In this document: in pieces, positions 57,350 to 64,000 of the stretch | How positions within the stretch are numbered: the first letter of the stretch is position 1 | Layout: every line of letters begins with the position of its first letter | NCBI RefSeq assembly: GCF_900143565.1 | Contig: NZ_FREX01000006.1 | Span: forward strand, 125,753 to 189,752 | Length of the DNA stretch: 64,000 bases | Source: Pseudovibrio sp. Alg231-02 | GTDB lineage: Bacteria; Pseudomonadota; Alphaproteobacteria; Rhizobiales; Stappiaceae | Direction of reading: 5' to 3' | Position numbers and translations under genes: made by a program | The notes under the pieces: generated by a model | Told to the model about the DNA's origin: nothing | Database searches by the model: none | The model's input: the letters and a program-made list of their open reading frames with translations, nothing else

Positions 57350-58150
57350 ATGTACGAGACCAAATATCATCGCGCATCAACAGTGTCAGATGCAGCGGCA
57401 ATGTTGAAAAATGCTGATGACGGCAAACTGCTTTCTGGTGGTCAGACCTTGATCCCAACCATGAAGCAACGCCTTGCAGCGCCAAGTGACTTGATTGACC
57501 TGCGCCACATCGGAGAAATCTCCGGTATTGTAAAGCAGGCTGATGGCTCAATCCGCATCGGTGCAGCAACTTGCCATGCAGATGTCGCGGGTAATGAAGA
57601 TATCAAGGCTGTCCTTCCAGGACTGGCTGATCTGGCAGGCACAATCGGTGATCCGCATGTCCGCCACATGGGCACGATTGGTGGTTCTGTCGCCAACAAT
57701 GACCCTGCAGCGGATTACCCGGCAGCCTTGCTGGCTCTTGGGGCAACCATCGAGACCAACAAGCGTGAGTTCTCTGCGCAGGACTTCTTCACTGGCATGT
57801 TCGAAACCGCGCTGGATGAAGATGAGATCGTGACCGCGGTTGTCTTCCCGGTCGCATCGAACACTGCATACGCGAAGTTCCCTAATCCTGCCTCTCGCTA
57901 TGCGATGGCTGGTGTCTTTGTAGCAAAGACCGGAGCGGGTGCTCGTGTGGCTGTGACAGGTGCCGGTCAGGATGGTGTTTTCCGCATGCCTGACATGGAA
58001 AAAGCTCTGGATGGCAACTGGTCTGCCGATGCTGTTGCAGGCATGGCGCCATCTGCTGACAACATGCTTTCAGACCTTCACGGTACCGCTGCCTATCGCG
58101 CTAATCTGGTGACGGTTATGGCGAAGCGTGCTGTTGCGGCATCCAGCTAA
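57350..58150 (+). CDS. coxM: Aerobic-type CO dehydrogenase medium (FAD) subunit
   Basis: A 266-residue FAD-binding subunit: YHRASTVSDAAAMLK, GGQTLIPTMKQRLAAPSDLIDL and TIGGSVANNDPAADYPAALLALGATIE are the FAD contact motifs. It receives electrons from CoxS. GGGAGG is 6-7 bp before the ATG. End of the cox cluster; no coxD/E/F maturation genes are in this window. Confidence 0.94.
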   Translation: MYETKYHRASTVSDAAAMLKNADDGKLLSGGQTLIPTMKQRLAAPSDLIDLRHIGEISGIVKQADGSIRIGAATCHADVAGNEDIKAVLPGLADLAGTIGDPHVRHMGTIGGSVANNDPAADYPAALLALGATIETNKREFSAQDFFTGMFETALDEDEIVTAVVFPVASNTAYAKFPNPASRYAMAGVFVAKTGAGARVAVTGAGQDGVFRMPDMEKALDGNWSADAVAGMAPSADNMLSDLHGTAAYRANLVTVMAKRAVAASS

Positions 58151-58182
58151 CACATTGAGGGAAGGGGCTTTGTCCCTTCTCC

Positions 58183-58908
58183 TCACTTCTCTGGTGTGAC
58201 ATAACCAGCCTGAATTGATCGCTGGAATGTAATGGCCGCGTACTGGTGAACTTCACCCAGATAGGCAAGCAGGGCAGAGAGAAAGGTCGTCAGACCGACC
58301 AGTTCAAACGTCTCTTCCAAAATGTAGAAGATCTTGTAGCCAAGCGCATCATAGCCTTCGCTGCCAGCAAACACGGCTCCCAGCATCTCAAAACCAATTG
58401 CACCGGACAGGTAGATGCTGCCTGACAGCACAAATAAAACAGCAAACCGTTTTGGTAACCGTATGAGAAAGCGAAGATAAATCAGTCCAAGCGTTCCAAC
58501 CAGAACCACAGCAGGTAACACCCACGCAAAGTAAAAAGCACCACTCAGGTTAAATGCATTGCGTAGCGGATCGATCGTGACTTCATGGATTGCGATGTTC
58601 TCGTCAACGGACATGTAGAGGAAGCCAAAGGCGAGCACCAACCAGTAGGGCCAGTTTTGTGACTTCTTGGAATGTCGTTCAATGATGCCAATCAGAGCAG
58701 TCAAACCGGCAATGCAGAGCATCACCATGGAAGAGAACCATGCGCCGAGGTTGAGTTCTTCATCCAGTGAGATATGCCGCAGGTCTTTCAAAGGCGTTTC
58801 AATGCCAATGGTGTCAACGAACACCTGCTGAACAATGCCAAGCAGCACGATCAGAAACACCATGCCGTACAAAACGACGGGCACCCTCTTTAAGTTGACC
58901 GCTGGCAT
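58183..58908 (-). CDS. Six-span membrane protein of unknown function
   Basis: A 241-residue inner-membrane protein with about six hydrophobic spans (roughly 12-32, 55-75, 88-106, 122-145, 154-176, 195-215). It has an acidic ISLDEELNLGAWFSS loop after span 1 and LYMSVDENIAIHE between spans 3 and 4; pairs of DE...E/H suggest metal or proton binding. Unrecognised family. GGGGG is 8 bp before the ATG. It converges on coxM across a hairpin. Confidence 0.65.
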   Translation of the reverse strand: MPAVNLKRVPVVLYGMVFLIVLLGIVQQVFVDTIGIETPLKDLRHISLDEELNLGAWFSSMVMLCIAGLTALIGIIERHSKKSQNWPYWLVLAFGFLYMSVDENIAIHEVTIDPLRNAFNLSGAFYFAWVLPAVVLVGTLGLIYLRFLIRLPKRFAVLFVLSGSIYLSGAIGFEMLGAVFAGSEGYDALGYKIFYILEETFELVGLTTFLSALLAYLGEVHQYAAITFQRSIQAGYVTPEK

Positions 58909-59024
58909 GTGTTTGATCCCCCAACACTTCTTGATGCAACCAGCTAATTAAATCAGAGGTTCCATAAAAAAGAGCTAAGAAATATTGCCAATGATTGGCG
59001 CTCTTCAGCACGCAAGCTTGTAAC

Positions 59025-59050
59025 AAAAAGGGCGCCCAGAGCGCCCCTTT
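59025..59050 (-). terminator. SDR gene terminator
   Basis: Leftward, GGGGCGC pairs with GCGCCC (59030-59050) with a bulge, followed by TTTTTGTTA. Confidence 0.7.
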
Positions 59051-59072
59051 CACGTTTCACATAAGAACGCGT

Positions 59073-59834
59073 TTATACGTGCTGACCGCCGTTGATATGT
59101 ATTTCAGCGCCTGTCACGTAAGAAGATGGAGCAGAGCACAGGAAGTAGATGGTGTCTGCCACTTCTGTGGTGCTGCCAAGACGGCGCATCGGAATGGTCT
59201 CAACGATTTTCTCGGTACCAGGTGAGAGAATTGAAGTGTCGATCTCGCCCGGAGCAATCGCATTCACACGAACGCCGTGCGGCCCAAAGTCGGCAGCCAT
59301 CTCGCGAGTCAGGGAAGCAAGAGCCGCCTTGGAAGTCGCATAAGCTGTTCCCGCGAACGGATGCACACGGCTCCCGGCGATGGACGTGACGTTCACGACG
59401 GAACCTCTCGCAGCCTTCAGCTCATCAAACAAACCGCGAGCCAGCATAATTGGCGCGAAGAAGTTTACCTGAAACACATCTCGCCATGTTTGCATTGGGG
59501 TTGTCAGGGAATCGAGGCGTTGGCCTTCCTCGTCTTTCGGGCTGATACCCGCATTGTTGACAAGGGCATGAAGCATGGAGCCGTTGTCTTTCAGACGCTC
59601 TTTGATCTGGAGAACGGCGTTTTCCAGATTATCTGCATCACCCAAGTCCACTTCAATGTGGTCTTCCGGCCCGGATGGCCAAGGGCATTTGTCAGAAAAT
59701 GGTTGTCTGGAACAGCTAATGACCCGATAACCCGCTGAAGAAAATTTCTTTACGGTTGCGTGGCCGATTCCACGGCTTGCGCCCGTTAAGACGATTGTCT
59801 TGCGGAGATCCTTCGTCGTTTGGTTGGTGTTCAT
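59073..59834 (-). CDS. SDR family oxidoreductase
   Basis: A 253-residue classical short-chain dehydrogenase. GASRGIGHATVK is the NAD(P)-binding loop, LVNNAGIS, SIAG...YATSKAAL (Tyr-x3-Lys catalytic pair), and HGVRVNAIAPGEIDT are in the usual order. The substrate is unknown. The weak ribosome site (GAGC) precedes ATG 59834. Confidence 0.88.
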   Translation of the reverse strand: MNTNQTTKDLRKTIVLTGASRGIGHATVKKFSSAGYRVISCSRQPFSDKCPWPSGPEDHIEVDLGDADNLENAVLQIKERLKDNGSMLHALVNNAGISPKDEEGQRLDSLTTPMQTWRDVFQVNFFAPIMLARGLFDELKAARGSVVNVTSIAGSRVHPFAGTAYATSKAALASLTREMAADFGPHGVRVNAIAPGEIDTSILSPGTEKIVETIPMRRLGSTTEVADTIYFLCSAPSSYVTGAEIHINGGQHV

Positions 59835-59866
59835 AGGGGCTTTGCTCGTGATAGGACTGCAGGAAA

Positions 59867-59885
59867 CTGGAGTATTATTCTCTAG
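59867..59885. promoter_or_regulatory. Near-palindrome before bfd
   Basis: A 19-bp near-palindrome beginning CTGGAG and ending CTCTAG, 66 bp before the bfd start and 32 bp from the divergent SDR gene start. Its size and dyad resemble the iron-control element further right, though the centre differs. Confidence 0.35.
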
Positions 59886-59951
59886 TTTTAAAAGATCTAC
59901 TGTTTATATAATGCTTTGCAAGCGAAATTGGGAGCCCGAAAGCAACCAACA

Positions 59952-60161
59952 ATGATCATTTGTCACTGCAACGTCATTAATGACAAACAAATAAAACAAG
60001 CTGCACGTGAGCTTTGCGAGAATCCTGAGGGGGGAGTCCCCACTCCGGGCGCGGTATTTCGTCACCTTGGGTACAGGCCAAAATGTGGTGGTTGCTTTAA
60101 AAGCATCATCGAAGTTGTATACGCTGAGGCTGAACAAGTTAAAGATGACTCTGGACAGTAA
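59952..60161 (+). CDS. bfd: Bacterioferritin-associated ferredoxin
   Basis: A 69-residue [2Fe-2S] protein. The four cluster cysteines are in CHC (C4, C6) and KCGGC (C45, C48), as in E. coli Bfd. It donates electrons to bacterioferritin to release stored iron. ATG 59952 is the family start; the frame opens upstream at 59916. Followed by bfr. Confidence 0.9.
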   Translation: MIICHCNVINDKQIKQAARELCENPEGGVPTPGAVFRHLGYRPKCGGCFKSIIEVVYAEAEQVKDDSGQ

Positions 60162-60162
60162 C

Positions 60163-60177
60163 TTGGAATTATTCTAA
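60163..60177. promoter_or_regulatory. Irr-type iron control element before bfr
   Basis: TTGGAATTATTCTAA is a near-palindrome matching the Irr-binding iron control element (TTTAGAA-N3-TTCTAAA). It is 38 bp before ATG 60216. In alphaproteobacteria Irr represses iron-storage and heme genes under iron limitation, which suits bacterioferritin. Confidence 0.65.
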
Positions 60178-60215
60178 AAAAGGTCAATACCTCAATTTGT
60201 CAAGGAGAGAGTGAC

Positions 60216-60701
60216 ATGAAGGGTGAACCTAAAGTACTGGAATATCTCAACAAGGCTCTACGCCACGAGCTGACCGCAGTAAATCAATACTGGCTGCACT
60301 ACCGTCTCCTTGAAGACTGGGGCTTCACAAAGCTTGCAAAAAAAGAACGTGAAGAATCCATTGAGGAAATGGAACACGCCGATAAACTGATCGAGCGTAT
60401 CATTTTCCTCGAAGGTCACCCGAATCTGCAGACACTCGATCCGCTGCGCATCGGTCAGGACCTCAAGGAATGCCTTGAATGCGATCTGGCAGGTGAATAC
60501 TCCGCTCGTGCTCTTTACAAAGAAGCACGCGAAGTTTGCCGTGATGAAGGTGATTACGTCACCATGAAGCTTTTTGAAGACCTGATGGCAGACGAAGAAG
60601 GTCACATCGACTTCCTCGAAACCCAGCTGGAACTTCTGGAAAAGATCGGCGTCGAGCGCTACGGCCTGCTGCAGGCAACTCCTGCAAACGAAGGCGAATA
60701 A
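60216..60701 (+). CDS. bfr: Bacterioferritin
   Basis: A 161-residue iron-storage subunit that forms a 24-mer. All diiron ferroxidase ligands are in place (Glu18, Glu51, His54, Glu94, Glu127, His130) and the heme ligand Met52 is conserved (EEMEHADK). AAGGAGAGAG before the ATG is a strong ribosome site. An Irr-type box lies upstream and a terminator follows. Bfd, upstream, is its electron donor. Confidence 0.96.
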   Translation: MKGEPKVLEYLNKALRHELTAVNQYWLHYRLLEDWGFTKLAKKEREESIEEMEHADKLIERIIFLEGHPNLQTLDPLRIGQDLKECLECDLAGEYSARALYKEAREVCRDEGDYVTMKLFEDLMADEEGHIDFLETQLELLEKIGVERYGLLQATPANEGE

Positions 60702-60726
60702 GCTTTTCATCTACGAGTTTTAGAAG

Positions 60727-60756
60727 GCCGGAGAGCGTTATGCTCTTCGGCTTTTT
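60727..60756 (+). terminator. bfr terminator
   Basis: GCCGGAGAGC/GCTCTTCGGC (one G-U pair; 60727-60736, 60742-60751) with a 5-base loop, followed by TTTTT. It overlaps the hrpB stop region, so it may serve both. Confidence 0.85.
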
Positions 60757-63208
60757 ATTTGCGTGGTTTCACCCGGCGCGTGGCTTCTGCATCCAGCGGA
60801 TTATCCGGCCATGGGTGTTTTGGGTACTGCCCCTTCATATCAGCCTTCACATCCGCCCAGGACCCTTGCCAGAACCCAGGTAGGTCCTTGGTGATCTGAA
60901 TAGGCCGCTGAGCAGGGGAAAGCAGTTGCAACACCAGCTGAACCTTCCCACCGCAAATGCTTGGGTGCTCCGCAAGGCCAAACAACTCCTGCACCCGAAC
61001 GGAAAGCATCGGCCCTTGCTCGCCATCATAATCAACCGGAATGCGCGATCCGGTGGGCACGACAAAGTGCGATGGCGCCAGATTGTCCAGTTCCGAACTC
61101 AACTCCCAGGGAACCAGCGTTGCAAGCGCATCGCCCAATGTCCCAGCACTCACTTGAGACAGAGCCGTCTTCCCTGCCAGAAACGGACGCAGCCACTCAA
61201 AGTCTGCACTCAGAGCCTTATCGCTCAAGTCCGGCCACTCTTTCCCAGCAGTCTCGCGCAGATAAGTCACCCGTCCGCGATAGCGTAACTGATCCTTGCT
61301 CCATGGCAGACGGGCCGCACCTTTACGGGCAATCTGGTCAAGCAGTGCATCAACAATCGCTTCTGGATCGGGATCAGAGATTTTCTTCTCGTTCAGCACC
61401 AACTTGCCTAGGACCCGCTGCCGAACGGCCTTGATGGCGCCATCTGGCATCAGCTGCACCTGTTCCTTCTCGCGGATGTGAGAGGCAAAACGGGCTTCGA
61501 GTTCACTGAAGGAAAGCGGTGCAGCCAGCAAGATACGTGCGCGGGCGGCTGTACCGGTCACTTCAGCAATACTCAGGAACTTCTCGGCATAAAGCGCCTC
61601 GCTCTCTTCCAGCTGTGCACCACGCCCATTGGCAAGGCGGAAGCTGCCCCGGGCACCGCGTTGCTGTGCGATACGGTCAGGATAAGCAAGGCTCAGAATA
61701 TCGCCGGCATCTTCAAAGTTGGCACGCTCAGAGGAGCGTCCGCCAACAAGCTTCACCCAACGCTTGGCCTGCGCTCGTGCCTCTTTGCCTCGTGGGCTCT
61801 GGTCTTGCATCAAGCGGCGCAAACGATCTCGCAGGTCAGTCGATCGACCGCCCAAACCATGCTCGCCAATAATCACGGCAATCAGCGATGCCAGCTCGGC
61901 TTGTCCCTCTTGCGAGGCTTGCACCAGCATGTGCCCGAGACGAGGGTGCAGCGGCAGTCCGGCAAGGTCACGACCAGCTTTGGTCAGGCCGCCATCTGCA
62001 TCCAGCGCGTCGAGCTCTTCCAGCAGCTCTTTCGCCTCAGACCAGGCAGCAGCAGGCGGCGGTGTCATAAACTTCAGCTGAGCGGGATCAGAAACACCCC
62101 AATTGGCGACATCAAGCACCAGTCCGGAAAGATCACTCTCCAAAATCTCTGGCTTTTCAGCAGCAGGAAGGGCCTTCGTCTGCGCTTCTTCCCAAAGTCG
62201 ATAACATATGCCCGATTCCACACGGCCCGCGCGCCCCTTGCGCTGCTCTGCAGTTGCACGAGAAACCTTCACGGTTTCAAGACGTGTCAGTCCTGTTTGC
62301 GGATCATAACGCGGCACACGGGAAAGACCTGCATCAATCACAATACGCACGCCCTCAATAGTCAGGGACGTCTGCGCAATGGCTGTGGTCAGCACCACTT
62401 TTCGCTGACCGGGCTTGGCAGGACGAACAGCCAGATCCTGCGCCTTACTATCCAAAGCGCCATAAAGAGGTGCAATGCTCACATCAGCAGCAACGCGTCC
62501 TTCCAGCAAGGATTGCGTGCGCTTGATCTCACCCTGACCCGGCAAGAACACAAGCACAGAGCCTGTCTCTTCAGCCAATGCTGAACGAACAGCCCGCGCC
62601 ACCTGATCTTCCAGCCTTCCTCGTGGATCGCGGCCAATGTAGCGCGTCTCAACCGGATACTGGCGACCTTCGCTCTTCAGGATTGGTGCATCATCCAAAA
62701 GCTTGGAAACTTCAGCCGCATCCAGTGTTGCGGACATCGGCACAATGCGCAGGTCATCGCGCAACGCTTCCTGAACATCCAAAGCAAGCGCCAGCCCAAG
62801 GTCTCCGTCCATGGAGCGCTCGTGGTATTCATCAAAGAGAACGGCAGCTACGCCGGAAAGCTCAGGATCATCAAGGATCATGCGGGTGAAGACACCTTCC
62901 GTCACCACCTCAATGCGTGTTTTGCCTGAAACCTTGCTGTCCATGCGCACGCGATAACCAACTGTCTCGCCAACGCTCTCAGCTAGCGTATGTGCCATAC
63001 GTCGTGCAGCAGCACGCGCTGCAAGGCGCCGAGGCTCCAGCACGAGGATCTTACCATCACCTCGCCATGGAGCATCCAGCAGGGCGAGTGGCACACGGGT
63101 CGTCTTACCCGCACCCGGCTCGGCAACAAGAACCGCATTGGTGTTTTGCTCAAGAGCAGAGAGCAAGTCCGGCAGGATCGCTTCGATTGGCAAAGAGGAA
63201 GACGTCAT
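60755..63208 (-). CDS. hrpB: ATP-dependent helicase HrpB
   Basis: An 817-residue DExH-box helicase. Walker A is PGAGKTT (31-37), Walker B FDEYH (about 125-129), then SATLD, and HrpB-specific C-terminal domains complete it (DLPGFWQGSWADVKADMKGQYPKHPWPDNPL). Full length matches HrpB (about 820 residues). In E. coli its exact RNA target is unknown; it is dispensable in most species. It is convergent with bfr. Confidence 0.95.
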   Translation of the reverse strand: MTSSSLPIEAILPDLLSALEQNTNAVLVAEPGAGKTTRVPLALLDAPWRGDGKILVLEPRRLAARAAARRMAHTLAESVGETVGYRVRMDSKVSGKTRIEVVTEGVFTRMILDDPELSGVAAVLFDEYHERSMDGDLGLALALDVQEALRDDLRIVPMSATLDAAEVSKLLDDAPILKSEGRQYPVETRYIGRDPRGRLEDQVARAVRSALAEETGSVLVFLPGQGEIKRTQSLLEGRVAADVSIAPLYGALDSKAQDLAVRPAKPGQRKVVLTTAIAQTSLTIEGVRIVIDAGLSRVPRYDPQTGLTRLETVKVSRATAEQRKGRAGRVESGICYRLWEEAQTKALPAAEKPEILESDLSGLVLDVANWGVSDPAQLKFMTPPPAAAWSEAKELLEELDALDADGGLTKAGRDLAGLPLHPRLGHMLVQASQEGQAELASLIAVIIGEHGLGGRSTDLRDRLRRLMQDQSPRGKEARAQAKRWVKLVGGRSSERANFEDAGDILSLAYPDRIAQQRGARGSFRLANGRGAQLEESEALYAEKFLSIAEVTGTAARARILLAAPLSFSELEARFASHIREKEQVQLMPDGAIKAVRQRVLGKLVLNEKKISDPDPEAIVDALLDQIARKGAARLPWSKDQLRYRGRVTYLRETAGKEWPDLSDKALSADFEWLRPFLAGKTALSQVSAGTLGDALATLVPWELSSELDNLAPSHFVVPTGSRIPVDYDGEQGPMLSVRVQELFGLAEHPSICGGKVQLVLQLLSPAQRPIQITKDLPGFWQGSWADVKADMKGQYPKHPWPDNPLDAEATRRVKPRK

Positions 63209-63230
63209 GGGCTCCGCAAAAAAGTAGGCG

Positions 63231-63282
63231 TCAAAAAAGAGGAAGCAGCTCCACAGACCTTAATCTATGCAAAGCTGCTTCC
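63231..63282 (-). terminator. Glucokinase terminator
   Basis: Leftward, GGAAGCAGCT/AGCTGCTTCC (10-bp perfect stem; 63241-63250 and 63273-63282) is followed by TCTTTTTT. It is long-looped (22 bases) but has a good T-run. Confidence 0.75.
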
Positions 63283-63308
63283 AGTCAATTTGGAATTTAA
63301 GCACAAGG

Positions 63309-64000
63309 CTAATCTGCTGTCTTAGCGTCCTTGCGGTGCCAGCTACGGCCCGTCAGATCTACCAGATACTCATCAGGTGCACGGGTATAAGCCGCGAGAC
63401 CTTCAAGGGCAGGGCTTTTGTGCGTGATGATGTAAGTCGGAATAGACTTCATGATACCTTCATGCGGAGCTTTGGCCTCAAAAGCAGCCCGAAACTCACC
63501 ACCATGCAGCCAATGCGAGATCTTTGGCGGAATGCCGCCTGCCAGATACACACCGCCGCGCGCAAGATTGGTGATTGCGAAATCCCCCGCAACACGGCCA
63601 AGTGCAGCACTGAATAATCGCAGCACTTTTTGCGCAACTTCATCACCATCATCCGCCGCCAAAGGCACATCCGACGGCTTTTCATAGGTACGATGCACCC
63701 CGTCAGCCTGCAGCACAGCCTTAGCAAGGCGCACAAGGCCGGCACCACAGACAACCTGCTCAGCACCAACGCGCCCGCCAATACGCTCGATATACGGCCA
63801 GATGCGGTATTCTTCCTCACTCAGCGGACCAAGCTCAACATGGCCGCCTTCGCCGGGAACCGGAATCCACTTTCCGCAGGAGCGGATCATCGCACCAGCA
63901 CCAAGGCCAGTGCCCGGACCAACAACAAACTTGGTCGCGTTCTGCTCAGCCACGCCGCCGCCCACCTGATCCAGATCGACTGGGGAAAGGGATGGCAAGG
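63309..64000 (-). CDS. glk: Glucokinase, C-terminal part (runs off the right edge)
   Basis: About 230 residues of a bacterial glucokinase (Glk family, ROK-unrelated). PGTGLGAGAM is the ATP/glucose loop, GEGGHVELGP the metal-linked Glu/His stretch, and the C-terminal GGVYLAGGIPPKI the second ATP-binding loop. The first ~90 residues lie beyond base 64000, so the start codon and upstream sequence are not visible. It phosphorylates glucose for the Entner-Doudoroff or glycolytic route. It is followed by a good terminator. Confidence 0.9.
   Translation of the reverse strand, partial: LPSLSPVDLDQVGGGVAEQNATKFVVGPGTGLGAGAMIRSCGKWIPVPGEGGHVELGPLSEEEYRIWPYIERIGGRVGAEQVVCGAGLVRLAKAVLQADGVHRTYEKPSDVPLAADDGDEVAQKVLRLFSAALGRVAGDFAITNLARGGVYLAGGIPPKISHWLHGGEFRAAFEAKAPHEGIMKSIPTYIITHKSPALEGLAAYTRAPDEYLVDLTGRSWHRKDAKTAD

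Noticed and set aside
61478-62584. 368-residue frame opposite hrpB
   Set aside because: Antisense shadow of hrpB; no family resemblance.

Overview
The window looks like a chromosomal segment of a marine, medium-GC alphaproteobacterium of the Hyphomicrobiales/Stappiaceae type, and the gene set is reminiscent of Pseudovibrio. This assignment is an inference from gene content: a form II cox cluster, a Tat-type PhoX, an Irr-like iron box before bacterioferritin, DUF2165 and many LysR genes. No rRNA, tRNA or CRISPR array was seen. Most of the window is ordinary chromosomal coding sequence. The stretch from about 3.7 to 10.5 kb is visibly AT-richer and accessory in character.

Layout. 0-3.7 kb: tyrosine phenol-lyase followed by an aromatic amino acid permease, a tyrosine-catabolic pair ending in a strong terminator. 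3.7-6.65 kb: two AT-rich leftward genes of unknown role, a four-repeat protein and a papain-like protein, bracketed by two nearly identical 80-bp direct repeats that each carry a complete terminator. 7.2-9.6 kb: two cold-shock-domain genes (the second degenerate), a small charged protein and an orphan ATP-grasp ligase. 10.1-13 kb: a broken sulfatase, a cysteine-rich secreted protein, a small secreted protein, a DUF2267 protein, and an unlisted 45-residue membrane protein behind a perfect FNR/FixK-like palindrome. 13.1-18.6 kb: VOC and SnoaL-like genes with a divergent LysR, a hydrolase, DUF2165, an unknown protein and PhnA. 18.7-22.3 kb: lepA and two outer-membrane beta-barrel genes. 22.7-30.5 kb: an acetyltransferase, an unknown protein, MepA plus patatin, a flavodoxin-like quinone reductase with a divergent LysR, and a HAF-repeat autotransporter. 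30.8-36.9 kb: AraC and LysR regulators, an SMR exporter, a second flavodoxin-like protein, a VOC protein, a hydrolase and a GT4.

36.9-39.9 kb: the translation block infC (ATT start), rpmI and rplT, split by a deaminase and a YhhN-type membrane protein. 40.1-52.6 kb: a HEPN-like protein, PhoX, a GNAT, a soluble chemoreceptor, an FkbM methyltransferase and a glycosyltransferase, YtoQ, a lipoprotein, two tandem GFA proteins, an SDR and two RNA methyltransferases. 52.9-58.2 kb: a cox-type molybdenum hydroxylase operon (coxG, coxS, coxL, unknown, coxM). 58.2-64 kb: a membrane protein, an SDR, the bfd-bfr iron-storage pair with an Irr-type box, hrpB and the 3' part of glucokinase, which runs off the right edge.

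Most promising for follow-up: the direct-repeat-flanked island with its four-repeat protein and papain-like partner, the 45-residue membrane protein under an FNR-like box, the 16-bp inverted repeat before tpl, and the RNP2-less cold-shock protein.
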